Shown here piece after piece: positions 35,333 through 43,162 of a stretch of 64,000 bases of DNA. Under the pieces are notes generated by a model. The model worked only from the letters and a program-made list of their open reading frames with translations. It did not search any database and had not been told where the DNA came from. Origin of the DNA: Oceanobacter antarcticus (GTDB lineage: Bacteria; Pseudomonadota; Gammaproteobacteria; Pseudomonadales; Oceanobacteraceae); the NCBI RefSeq assembly GCF_044962685.1, contig NZ_JBBKTX010000003.1:62001-126000 (forward strand), written 5' to 3'. Numbering within the stretch: the stretch's first letter is position 1; each line of letters begins with the position of its first letter. The position numbers and the translations under genes are program-made.

Positions 35333-36999
35333 GGTGTTGGTCCTCCGGGAGTAGATACGGACGGTACCAGGGTGGAGAAACGGCGATTGATTTCACCAAT
35401 TTCTTCCACCGGAATGGCTCCGTCCACGATGTGCGGCTGAATCAGAATGACCAGCTCGCTTTGCACACTTTCCTGCCGCTGCTGGCGGAACAGCCAGCCC
35501 AGCAGGGGAATATCACCGAGTAACGGTACTCGCGCTTCGGTCGTGACCTTGCGGTTTTGCATCAGACCGCCAATCACCACTACCTGACCGGACTGCGCCC
35601 GAATAATGGAATCGGTCTCGCGTACGGTGCTGTAGGCCAGCGGCAGGTTAAATTCCTCGCTCCCCAGCTCAATGGTTTTGACCCGCTCTTCCACCTCGGT
35701 CACGGTCGGGTGCACATGCAGGATCACTTCTTGCCCATTGCTGATCTGAGGGGTGACATCCAGTGCGATACCAGAGAAAAAGGGCGTCAGTTCAATGTCG
35801 GGGCTTTGGGTGCTGCTGGTAGTCGAGGTCGTGGTGGTGGTACTGACTTCGGTAACAAAAAACTCGTCCGACCCCACTTTGATAACGGCTTTCTGGTTGT
35901 TCACAGTGGCAATACGCGGACTCGACAACACCCGGACATCACCCTGGGTCTGCAACAACTCCACCGCGCCGGTGAAATCACCCATACTCAAGTTGAGCGA
36001 AAAAATACCGCCAATACGATCGGCATTGTCCAGCCCCACACCAGCCTGCCCGGCGGTGACCGAGTTACGGCTGCTAGTGGCGGCCAGCGTGTTCCAGTCG
36101 ATGCCAGCCTGAAAACCATCGTTCAGGGTGATTTCAAGAATTTTGGTTTCGATCAGCACTTGTTTGCGAATGCTGATCTCGGCCTGGCGCAAATACGCCT
36201 CGACCGCTGTCTGAGTCGATGGCATGGCGCGAACAATCGCCAGACCGGCATGAGCATCGACGACCACTTGTGCACCCTCCTCACCCTGTATCAGCAGTTG
36301 CAGGGTGGAACCCAGTTGTTGCCAGAAATCCGCTCGGGACGCCGTTTCAACTTCGCTGGAGTTCACTGTCCGACTGCCGGAACCTGAAACGTTAGATCCA
36401 CTGCCGCCATTACGTTCAACATTGGACACCTGGCCACTGCTGACTTGCATGCCAGAACGGCCATTGCGGCTCACATTGAGGTAATCAATCGGATAAATCC
36501 GGGTTTGCTGCTGACGCGGCAAAACCTTCACACCATAACGGGTTTCGATAAAATCATAGCCATGAATATCCCGTACTGCTTCCAGTGTTTCCCGCAGGGT
36601 TACCTGTTGTAAATGCAGCGAAATCAGCCCTTTCACCTCCGGGTGCAAGACCAGATTGACCCCTGTGCCATGCACCAGGCTGTTAAAAAATACCGCGACC
36701 GGGGTGTTATCTGCGATGACATCAAAGCGCTCAACCGCAGCGTTAGCCTTCGCCTTGTCAGCGGTTGTACTCGCCATCAGGTCAGCACCCGCACCCGCAC
36801 CCGTATTAGAGTCTGCGGACAGCGCCCGTTGATCCACAACTTCTGCCGCTGCCGCGACCTGCAGCAGCGGTTCAGCGGCAGCCGATGGTGGTTGCAGTGG
36901 CGTCTGGCTGCAGCCAGCCAGCGACACCAACCCGGTGAATACTGCAAGCAACAGCCCAAGTAGCCGTCGTTGCTGGTGAATTCTCAGAGACCCCGTCAT
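35329..36999 (-). CDS. mshL: MSHA outer-membrane secretin MshL (PilQ/GspD family)
   Basis: This is a lipoprotein secretin: a signal sequence is followed by the lipobox LVSLAGC near residue 30. An STN domain comes first (GVNLVLHPEVKGLISLHLQQVTLRETLEAV). A Secretin_N region with a Gly/Ser/Asn-rich insert follows (GNVERNGGSGSNVSGSGSR-like, residues 195-215). The C-terminal secretin domain carries VRVLSSPRIATVNNQKA and GQVVVIGGLMQ. A Ser/Thr run (TEVSTTTTTSTTSSTQSP) sits in a barrel loop. At 556 residues it is the expected size. Confidence 0.94.
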   Translation of the reverse strand: MTGSLRIHQQRRLLGLLLAVFTGLVSLAGCSQTPLQPPSAAAEPLLQVAAAAEVVDQRALSADSNTGAGAGADLMASTTADKAKANAAVERFDVIADNTPVAVFFNSLVHGTGVNLVLHPEVKGLISLHLQQVTLRETLEAVRDIHGYDFIETRYGVKVLPRQQQTRIYPIDYLNVSRNGRSGMQVSSGQVSNVERNGGSGSNVSGSGSRTVNSSEVETASRADFWQQLGSTLQLLIQGEEGAQVVVDAHAGLAIVRAMPSTQTAVEAYLRQAEISIRKQVLIETKILEITLNDGFQAGIDWNTLAATSSRNSVTAGQAGVGLDNADRIGGIFSLNLSMGDFTGAVELLQTQGDVRVLSSPRIATVNNQKAVIKVGSDEFFVTEVSTTTTTSTTSSTQSPDIELTPFFSGIALDVTPQISNGQEVILHVHPTVTEVEERVKTIELGSEEFNLPLAYSTVRETDSIIRAQSGQVVVIGGLMQNRKVTTEARVPLLGDIPLLGWLFRQQRQESVQSELVILIQPHIVDGAIPVEEIGEINRRFSTLVPSVSTPGGPTP

Positions 37000-37367
37000 T
37001 GTGATTGGTTTCCTTCAGTGGTCGTCTTGTGCTGGCGCGGTTGGGAGCGCAGGGCGCTGTTAACCAGCGTCAGCCGTTGAGTGTCGGTGGCTGATCGCAA
37101 TAGCACGCCCTCCGTATCAATGCGTATTAACCGATAACCCTGGATACGATCGCCACTGGAGAGCAACTGATTGTTAATCACCACCACCGCCTGACGGCCC
37201 AACTGCAGTTGTTGCAACACCAGTGGCTCAGCGGTTACAAACTCGACGGGGTGACGGGATTCATTACTGGCCCAGGCCGGTGGCCGGGTTGGATCCGAAT
37301 CTGCCTGTACCGTCATGACAGCGGTAAGTGCTCCCCCCAGAATGACTCGCAAAAAAAGACTATCCAC
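36996..37367 (-). CDS. mshK: MSHA biogenesis protein MshK
   Basis: This 123-residue periplasmic protein has a signal-like N-terminus and the DPTRPP box typical of MshK and PilP/GspC-type proteins. A short beta-rich domain follows (LQQLQLGRQAVVVINNQLLSSGDRI). It probably connects the inner-membrane complex to the MshL secretin. It overlaps its neighbours by 4 and 8 bp. Confidence 0.82.
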   Translation of the reverse strand: MDSLFLRVILGGALTAVMTVQADSDPTRPPAWASNESRHPVEFVTAEPLVLQQLQLGRQAVVVINNQLLSSGDRIQGYRLIRIDTEGVLLRSATDTQRLTLVNSALRSQPRQHKTTTEGNQSQ

Positions 37368-38133
37368 CCACCACCTCCGCTTGTGTACTCAGGGTGAACA
37401 CTGTCAGCGACAGCTCTCCCCAGGGATGCTCTTGCAGACGGTAGTCCAGTGACTGCCAATAAATCCGGCCAGGACTGGTATCCAGCAGACGCAGGTAATG
37501 ATTGGCGCCACGCCAGGTGGCCTGTAAGCGAATCCTGAAACTGTGTTTCCAGAGCAACGGTGCCTCGGCAATTGGCAGAATCGATGCGGTCGTGGCATTG
37601 GCACCAGCCGGTACTGCTGCAGCCTGTACCGCAGAGAGTGATGTCGTGATTGGCGCAGCAAGTGAAAGCGAATCAGCAACCGGTTCGGGCGGCAGATTTT
37701 CCAGTGACAGCAAGACCAGCTCCGGCGTTTGCTGCAACACCGGCTCCAGTAATGCCACCATCTGCCTGGGTGCCACTAACTGGTCGGAAAGATTGTCGGT
37801 CATCTGGTCCAGCGCCCGCTGTTGTTGCTGCAGACGCTCCAGACGACGTGCCAGTGCCTGATTAGGATCCTGCGGTTGCAGCTGTTGTAAAGCAGCCAAC
37901 TCCCGATCCAAATCCGCTATTGCCTGCTGTGAGCCTGCCAACAGTTGTTGCTGTTGCTGCCGTTGTTGCCATAAAGGGTCGATACATACCCAGCCTGCCA
38001 GTAGCAGTAACACCATCAGAGTGATGGACAGCAGCCGTAATTCTCGCGGTGCCAGCTGCTGCAGTTGCGTAGCCAGTTGCACAACCAGCGCGTGTTCCTG
38101 CCAGTTTTCTGTCCAGCCCGCCATCCTGCTCAT
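37360..38133 (-). CDS. mshJ: MSHA biogenesis protein MshJ (PilO/GspM-like)
   Basis: This 257-residue bitopic protein has a membrane helix at about residues 33-50 (LLSITLMVLLLLAGWV). A long Gln-rich coiled coil follows (QQRQQQQQLLAGSQQAIADLDRELAALQQLQ). The periplasmic C-terminal domain ends in a PilO-like beta-alpha fold. It overlaps the upstream pilN-like gene by 4 bp. Confidence 0.85.
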   Translation of the reverse strand: MSRMAGWTENWQEHALVVQLATQLQQLAPRELRLLSITLMVLLLLAGWVCIDPLWQQRQQQQQLLAGSQQAIADLDRELAALQQLQPQDPNQALARRLERLQQQQRALDQMTDNLSDQLVAPRQMVALLEPVLQQTPELVLLSLENLPPEPVADSLSLAAPITTSLSAVQAAAVPAGANATTASILPIAEAPLLWKHSFRIRLQATWRGANHYLRLLDTSPGRIYWQSLDYRLQEHPWGELSLTVFTLSTQAEVVGG

Positions 38134-38795
38134 GGCTGTTCCTCCCGGATGATGGGCAATACCGATGCACGCCTGCCGGGTTTCGCTGCTCGGGTATCCA
38201 GAACAAAACCGAACCCCGGCGCTTGCCCGGTAATGCCAATTCGCTGAAAACGCCGTTGCTGATAGGCCGGCAGTAAACCGAGTTGTGCCAGATAACGGGA
38301 CACCGCCACCGGCTCGCGCACCTGCCCGGACAAGGCGATCTGCTGGCCCTGATCGCGGATGGCAATCTCTGCCAGCCAGACGTTATTCGACGACACACTG
38401 CCCAGCTGGGACAGCAACGGCAGGAACGACTGTGAACCGTCCGGCAGACGACTGTGCCGTTCAATCTGTGTTAGCAAGGCCAGCCGTTGCTGGCTCTGCT
38501 GCAAACGTTGTTTGCTGTGTGTTATTTGCTGCTGCAGGGCAGCGTCCGCTTCCGGCATACGCAAACGCTGGTGTTGGCGGCTAATATCGCCCTGACGCAG
38601 AACCACCACCTGTTGTTGTTGCTGTAACCGCGACTGGTTATAACGCCACTCCAATGCCAGCCCGACCACGACCAGCACCAATAAACCCAGCGGTACCAGC
38701 AACTGTCGAAGCAGCTGCCGAAAGGCAGGCGGCAAACGCACCGGTTGAAATTCGGGCAGGTAAAAATTGACCCGCTGACGGGCTTGCCAACTCAT
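38130..38795 (-). CDS. MSHA biogenesis protein, PilN-like (MshI2)
   Basis: This 221-residue protein has a cytoplasmic start VNFYLPEFQPV, which in PilN-type proteins binds the PilM-like partner. A membrane helix (LLVPLGLLVLVVVGLALEW) and a Gln-rich coiled coil follow. The C-terminal domain (VWLAEIAIRDQGQQIALSGQV) is PilN-like. It lies between mshI and mshJ, overlapping both by 1-4 bp. Confidence 0.85.
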   Translation of the reverse strand: MSWQARQRVNFYLPEFQPVRLPPAFRQLLRQLLVPLGLLVLVVVGLALEWRYNQSRLQQQQQVVVLRQGDISRQHQRLRMPEADAALQQQITHSKQRLQQSQQRLALLTQIERHSRLPDGSQSFLPLLSQLGSVSSNNVWLAEIAIRDQGQQIALSGQVREPVAVSRYLAQLGLLPAYQQRRFQRIGITGQAPGFGFVLDTRAAKPGRRASVLPIIREEQP

Positions 38796-39808
38796 TAAAC
38801 GGCCTCCCGCCAGAACGGATCCAGCGCCAGCCAGGCAGCCCCCAGAGCACTGGCTGTCAGCGCGTTACCATCACTTTCAATCCAGTGGCCTAACGACAAA
38901 CGGCGACAGGGCATGGCAAGACGCTGTTCCAGCGCCAGTAGCAAACTGTCGTCAAGCTCGTCGATCGCAGCCACCAGCCACAACTGCCCCACCACACCCA
39001 TACCCTGTTGACTGTCGAAATAGTCCAGCGAACGCTGGATTTCCAGCGCCAGCGTATCCAGCCGCTGAAAACCGCCCGCCGCTGGTGCTGACTCGCCGAC
39101 TGACAGGCTGTCAGACCATGAGCCAGCAACGGTCAACTCGCTATTGTTGTCCAGTTGCGCTAATTCTGTTGTCAGGGCTGCCGCTCCGGTTTGCAGATCG
39201 CGGCGTAAATACAGTGCTCCCTGGCTGTAGATCAGCAACCGGCCGTTGTCTTTTTCCAGCTCCAGAATGGCAATACTGGTTTCTGGCTCCAGCGGTTCCA
39301 GCAGGCCAAGTAAAGCCAGCTCAGTAATCGTCACGGCCTCTATGCGCAACTGTTGCTCGCGGCACTGATTCACCAGCGTCTGCACCGAATCCCGTGGCGA
39401 CATCGCCACAAACGCCATGTTCTGGCGTCCGCGATAGGCGTCTTCTGGCAACCGAAACGCCTGCACCAGTAATTGTTCCAGCGGTACATCCGCCAGCTCG
39501 CCCAAGCGGAAACGCATGGCATCGGCAAGCTCACTGTCTGCCACCGGAAGCGCATCCAGCAGCTGTAGCTGATAACCATCACTCGGCAATACCAGCACAA
39601 CACGTACACGCCGACAGGGCAGCTGACGTGCCCAGACACCCAGCGCCTGCCAGTCAGCCAATGGCTGAAAACAATGGCCCAGCACCTTGCGCCCACCGTC
39701 TGCCGACACCACGCCACTGGCCACCGCTGCCAACGCACCCGATGGATGCAAAGCGATACCGATATAACCGGTGCCAATGTCGGATCGTGATTGCCAAGGC
39801 CAGCGCAT
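38795..39808 (-). CDS. mshI: MSHA biogenesis protein MshI (PilM-like actin fold)
   Basis: This 337-residue cytoplasmic protein has an actin/PilM-like arrangement: GYIGIALHPSG near the start, the EAVTITELALLGLLEP segment and IAILELEKDNGRLLIY in the second subdomain. Together with the PilN-like and MshJ proteins it forms the inner-membrane alignment complex. It is the first gene of the minus-strand mshI-to-mshG operon. The upstream 170 bp is shared with divergent trmL. Confidence 0.87.
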   Translation of the reverse strand: MRWPWQSRSDIGTGYIGIALHPSGALAAVASGVVSADGGRKVLGHCFQPLADWQALGVWARQLPCRRVRVVLVLPSDGYQLQLLDALPVADSELADAMRFRLGELADVPLEQLLVQAFRLPEDAYRGRQNMAFVAMSPRDSVQTLVNQCREQQLRIEAVTITELALLGLLEPLEPETSIAILELEKDNGRLLIYSQGALYLRRDLQTGAAALTTELAQLDNNSELTVAGSWSDSLSVGESAPAAGGFQRLDTLALEIQRSLDYFDSQQGMGVVGQLWLVAAIDELDDSLLLALEQRLAMPCRRLSLGHWIESDGNALTASALGAAWLALDPFWREAV

Positions 39809-39979
39809 AGATTGTCAGTCCAGTTGTTGAATACTGTCAGTGTAGACAGGATTTTGGCGTTTGCCGGTTCAGCCCTGAACCTGTGCCCGGTGGTTACCCA
39901 TCACCTGTTTGCCAGCATCACTGGTGATCAAGGGGGTGAAAACCTATACTGCCCGACCGCTTGTTCGCCGGATAACTGC

Positions 39980-40486
39980 ATGTTTCATATCGTTTTGTTT
40001 GAGCCGGAAATTCCACCCAATACCGGCAATATCATTCGCCTGTGCGCCAACACCGGCTGCCAGTTGCACCTGATCGAGCCACTGGGATTCAACATGGAAG
40101 AAAAAGCGCTGCGCCGCGCCGGACTGGATTACCACGAATTTGCCTGCGTCAAAACCTACCCCAGCTTTGAACACTTTTTGCAACAGGCACAGCCAGCGCG
40201 GCTGTTTCCATTCACCACCAAGGGCAGTACGGTGCATTCATCCGCTGCCCTGCAGCCAAACGACTATTTTATGTTCGGGCCAGAAACCCGTGGCTTGCCA
40301 GCCGAGGTACTGCGACAGTTTCCGCCAGCACACTGGCTAAGACTGCCAATGCTGCCGGACAGCCGCAGCCTCAACCTGTCGAATAGCGTCGCAGTGGTGG
40401 TGTTTGAAGCCTGGCGGCAAGTGGGATATGAGGGAGCAAAGCTGGCGGGGGACGGGATTTCAGCGTCAGAAAGTGAATCAAGGTAG
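39980..40486 (+). CDS. trmL: tRNA (cytidine/uridine(34)-2'-O)-methyltransferase TrmL
   Basis: This SpoU-class trefoil-knot enzyme methylates the wobble base of tRNA-Leu. The start MFHIVLFEPEIPPNTGNIIRLCANTG, then FGPETRGLP, LPMLPDSRSLNLSNSVAVVVFEAWRQ and the 168-residue length are diagnostic. The frame is open to 39791, but only ATG at 39980 gives the conserved N-terminus. The last 20 residues are Ser/Glu-rich and unconserved. Confidence 0.95.
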   Translation: MFHIVLFEPEIPPNTGNIIRLCANTGCQLHLIEPLGFNMEEKALRRAGLDYHEFACVKTYPSFEHFLQQAQPARLFPFTTKGSTVHSSAALQPNDYFMFGPETRGLPAEVLRQFPPAHWLRLPMLPDSRSLNLSNSVAVVVFEAWRQVGYEGAKLAGDGISASESESR

Positions 40487-40956
40487 GGCTAGCCACCATG
40501 CTCCCAGCCGACATAACAACGACTTCCCATCGGCTTTGCCGGGCGTTTCACAAGTAGTTGCCTAACGCTGATCCAGCGTTCTTGCTTGTGGTGGTCTCAA
40601 AAAAATTAGCCTATGGGGGACATCTAACGACTGCTTGCAGCTTTTCGGGCACAACGATGAGTTTGCGCCGAGATTTTTTGGCCATACTCGTCTTGCCGAT
40701 GACGTCACACAGCAGCAACAAGGAATAAGGGGTCATATCACCACCGTCAATACTGGCGGCAATTTGGCAAGGCTTGAGAGGAAGAAAACGGGATGGCATT
40801 CAGGTCGCATATTGTCACGACGGTCATCTCTTTGGAGCTAAACAACAAAAACCATAAGGGATACCGCCGTTTTTGTAGCTATCCTCGTGAAATATCCTGG
40901 CTGATGAATTTGAAAGCGGGCGAAATTTAACAACCTGTTTGGTATTTTCACCATCA
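40487..40956. other. Gene-poor, degenerate stretch downstream of trmL
   Basis: No convincing gene. A hairpin AACGCTG-ATC-CAGCGTT (40564-40580) lies downstream of trmL without a strong T-run. GGGGACATCTA at 40616-40626 repeats the end sequence of the element at 42811-43075 but has no local partner, so it may be a one-ended remnant. A 62-codon minus-strand frame at 40611-40799 ends in that remnant and is not supported. Confidence 0.5.
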
Positions 40957-41096
40957 GGGTACATCTAAAAATGTAGCGAGCGATGAAAGGACAAGGCAAA
41001 AATCGACGAAAAAGCGCAGTTTATAAGTGATAAATGAGCATTTTCAGTCGATTTTTAACGTCGCAATGTCGAGCACAGTCATTTATAGATGCGCCC
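40957..41096. mobile_element. MITE-like element with imperfect terminal inverted repeats
   Basis: The left end GGGTACATCTAAAAATG (40957-40973) and the right end, read inward as GGGCGCATCTATAAATG (41080-41096), match at 14 of 17 positions. Inside, AAAAATCGAC and GTCGATTTTT form a second inverted pair. The whole 140 bp can thus fold into a long hairpin. It encodes no protein. No clear target duplication is seen. It abuts the stop of the NmrA-type gene. Confidence 0.6.
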
Positions 41097-41100
41097 ATTA

Positions 41101-42006
41101 CTAAAGAGCCGCCTTATCTTCTTCAATTAGCTGTTGTAAAGACACAGGCTTTTGGCCCGTAATAAACTCTACATGGTGAGAAAGAATGTTATGGTAACCC
41201 TCGTCAAACGCAACATACGCACTCACCAGTTCATCAGAACCCCAAAACACACCAGGGTTTGTTGCATCTTCCTGAACATCGCGACCAATACCCCAACTGG
41301 CAAATTTCTCATGCATTTCATCTGGCGTGAGTATTTCATATTGAATTGGGCGGTCGTATAGTGTTGAAAACATGCGTGAAATTTCTCTAAAACCAAGAAG
41401 GTCAGGGCCAGTAAGTTCGTAGGTAACCCGATAGTGTTTTGTCGGCTCTTGCAAACAGACAGCGGCACAGCGTGCTATATCTTGTCTTGATACTGGAGCA
41501 ATTTTACCTTTATCGCCAACTTGGTACCATACCCCTCCCATTAATGCACTCTGTGCCATCGGCGTGAACATTTCCGAGTAGGTTTGGTCTCGGAAGATCG
41601 TATAACTTAAACCTGATTCAATCAGATCACGTTCACTTTCAATATGGTCGCCAGCAGAAACTGTCGGATTACCAGGGTGAACACCCGCAACTGAGGTATA
41701 AACAATGTGTTTAATACCTGATTTTTTAGCTGATTCTATCGCATTACGGTGCTCTTGGACTCGTCTACCGACCATAATACTGCTAATTAACAGCATGGTA
41801 TCATTCCCTGCATAAGCCGCTTCCAATGATTCAGGATCACGGTAATCTCCACGACAAACGCACACCCCCTTCGCCGCCAGATCAGATAGTTTATCCGGGC
41901 TTCTTGTAATAAGTGTCAGGTTTTCTGGCGCAACCGTTTTCAGCAATTCGGAAACAACCAGTTTCCCCAATGTGCCCGAGGCACCATTAACAACTATTTT
42001 ATTCAT
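41101..42006 (-). CDS. NmrA-like NAD(P)-binding atypical SDR
   Basis: This 301-residue oxidoreductase starts MNKIVVNGASGTLGKLVVSELL with a GxxGxxG dinucleotide site, followed by ITRSPDKLSDLAAKGV. It resembles NmrA/QorB-type proteins (quinone oxidoreductase 2 or redox sensors). ATG at 42006 follows CCAGGAGCG and gives the correct N-terminus; the frame extends to 42036. The gene is visibly richer in A and T than its chromosomal neighbours and lies between two MITE-like elements, which suggests transfer. Substrate unknown. Confidence 0.82.
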   Translation of the reverse strand: MNKIVVNGASGTLGKLVVSELLKTVAPENLTLITRSPDKLSDLAAKGVCVCRGDYRDPESLEAAYAGNDTMLLISSIMVGRRVQEHRNAIESAKKSGIKHIVYTSVAGVHPGNPTVSAGDHIESERDLIESGLSYTIFRDQTYSEMFTPMAQSALMGGVWYQVGDKGKIAPVSRQDIARCAAVCLQEPTKHYRVTYELTGPDLLGFREISRMFSTLYDRPIQYEILTPDEMHEKFASWGIGRDVQEDATNPGVFWGSDELVSAYVAFDEGYHNILSHHVEFITGQKPVSLQQLIEEDKAAL

Positions 42007-42269
42007 ATTAAACGCTCCTGGCTTTTTAAATAACATAAAGAATTTTCAAAAAAATATCTTTTATGGACTATTCATCAATCCCTAAATTCAACTAATAACT
42101 GCAACACTCGTATGCAGAAGGCAATCCGCCCCTTCCCTCTAATGGAAGGGGAGTTTCAAGTGTTCCTGACCACGACTCTCTTTTAGGTCGATATAGAAGT
42201 TTTATAAATTCAGGCTGACAAATAAGGGGAAATTTCTGAAAAACCACGACCTGCCATTTCCAGCAATAT

Positions 42270-42782
42270 TTATTTTGTTTTGTCCGCAAGTGCAGTTCGT
42301 AAAGCAGTGGGGGTTACTGCCATCGCAATCATAAAACCGTAGAAACCTTTAACAAGATAGATACTGCTCAGGGTCATTGAATCGTTCCATGCAATGGATA
42401 AAATAAAAATAGCAACGGGGGCCGAAACAATAGTAACCACAACCGCTACGAACAAAGACCGTATAATAATATTACCTGGTAGCATGGATTTTCCATTTTC
42501 CAACGGTAAAACACTGCCAGAAGCTACACGTTTACGAGTAATAAAACCCAACGCAAGCACACTCATTAGTGTAATGACAAAGGTTTGCGGAACAAAATCC
42601 GCTGCAAGCCCTGACGTACCCCATAACTCAATACTTTCCACATTGGAAAATAGCATCCACGCAAAAAACACACTAAGCAACCCACTGACAACGGAGTTTA
42701 TAGCAGTTTCCTTGATTATGTAACTTTTGTGTTCCTGAAGCATACTATTAATCTCACCGTCCAAGTTATTTTTATCAAACAT
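42270..42782 (-). CDS. Membrane protein with four predicted helices
   Basis: This protein of about 170 residues has four hydrophobic segments: INSVVSGLLSVFFAWMLF, FVITLMSVLALGFI, LFVAVVVTIVSAPVAIFI and LVKGFYGFMIAMAVTP. ATG at 42782 or 42743 (behind GGTGAG) are possible starts; the latter has the better ribosome site. The family was not recognised with confidence. It is upstream of the NmrA-type gene on the same strand, separated by 263 bp containing a CCCCTTCC/GGAAGGGG inverted repeat (42129-42151). It is AT-rich like its neighbour and may have arrived with it. Confidence 0.7.
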   Translation of the reverse strand: MFDKNNLDGEINSMLQEHKSYIIKETAINSVVSGLLSVFFAWMLFSNVESIELWGTSGLAADFVPQTFVITLMSVLALGFITRKRVASGSVLPLENGKSMLPGNIIIRSLFVAVVVTIVSAPVAIFILSIAWNDSMTLSSIYLVKGFYGFMIAMAVTPTALRTALADKTK

Positions 42783-42810
42783 AAACCAGACACGTCGACA
42801 CCAACTTAAA

Positions 42811-43075
42811 GGGGACATCTATTTAATCCTGCACGGCTCTGCGCGAGTGTTGCCGTTGTTCAGGGCAAGGCGACGAATGCAGCGAAATGACGCGTCCTTT
42901 TCAAATTCGTCAACACCGCACTGGACGGCGGCAACCCGCGCCCTTCGGGGGCTGCCGGATGATCTCGACTCGGTGTCGCCGACTTTTGACTTGACCCGTC
43001 AGGCCTGCAAGTCGGCTTCGTGATTCGAAACCATCCGGTGGCCCAGAGTGAGCACCGGATTAAATAGATGTCCCC
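42811..43075. mobile_element. MITE-like element with 19-bp perfect inverted repeats and TAAA duplication
   Basis: GGGGACATCTATTTAATCC (42811-42829) is repeated exactly in inverted form at 43057-43075. TAAA flanks both ends directly (42807-42810 and 43076-43079), as a 4 bp target duplication. The 265 bp interior codes for nothing. The features are those of a non-autonomous transposable element mobilised by a transposase elsewhere. It lies about 40 bp from the proposed prophage terminus. Confidence 0.82.
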
Positions 43076-43113
43076 TAAAGAATAGACAAGTCCGGGGCAT
43101 CCAAAGCTATTAC

Positions 43114-43162
43114 TGTAGCGCGCAAAAAGTTTTTAGACAATTGGCGGTATGTTTTTAGACAC
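43114..43162. other. Prophage right end with two 22-bp-spaced transposase-site-like repeats
   Basis: GTTTTTAGACAA (43129-43140) and GTTTTTAGACAC (43151-43162) start exactly 22 bp apart. MuA-type transposases bind 22 bp sites arranged side by side at the phage right end. The outer end could be TGTAGCGCGCAAAAAG from 43114, starting with the required TG. The inner copy overlaps the tail-fibre stop codon. Confidence 0.6.

Noticed and set aside
40611..40799. 62-codon minus-strand frame ending in a GGGGACATCTA remnant
   Set aside because: No homology recognised and no good start; probably chance or transposon debris.
42129..42151. CCCCTTCC/GGAAGGGG hairpin as a terminator
   Set aside because: No T-run follows on either strand; may be a repeat of unknown role.
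42092..42289. 65-codon minus-strand frame with TPLPLEGRG
   Set aside because: Arises from the CCCCTTCC/GGAAGGGG inverted repeat; low-quality composition and no ribosome site.
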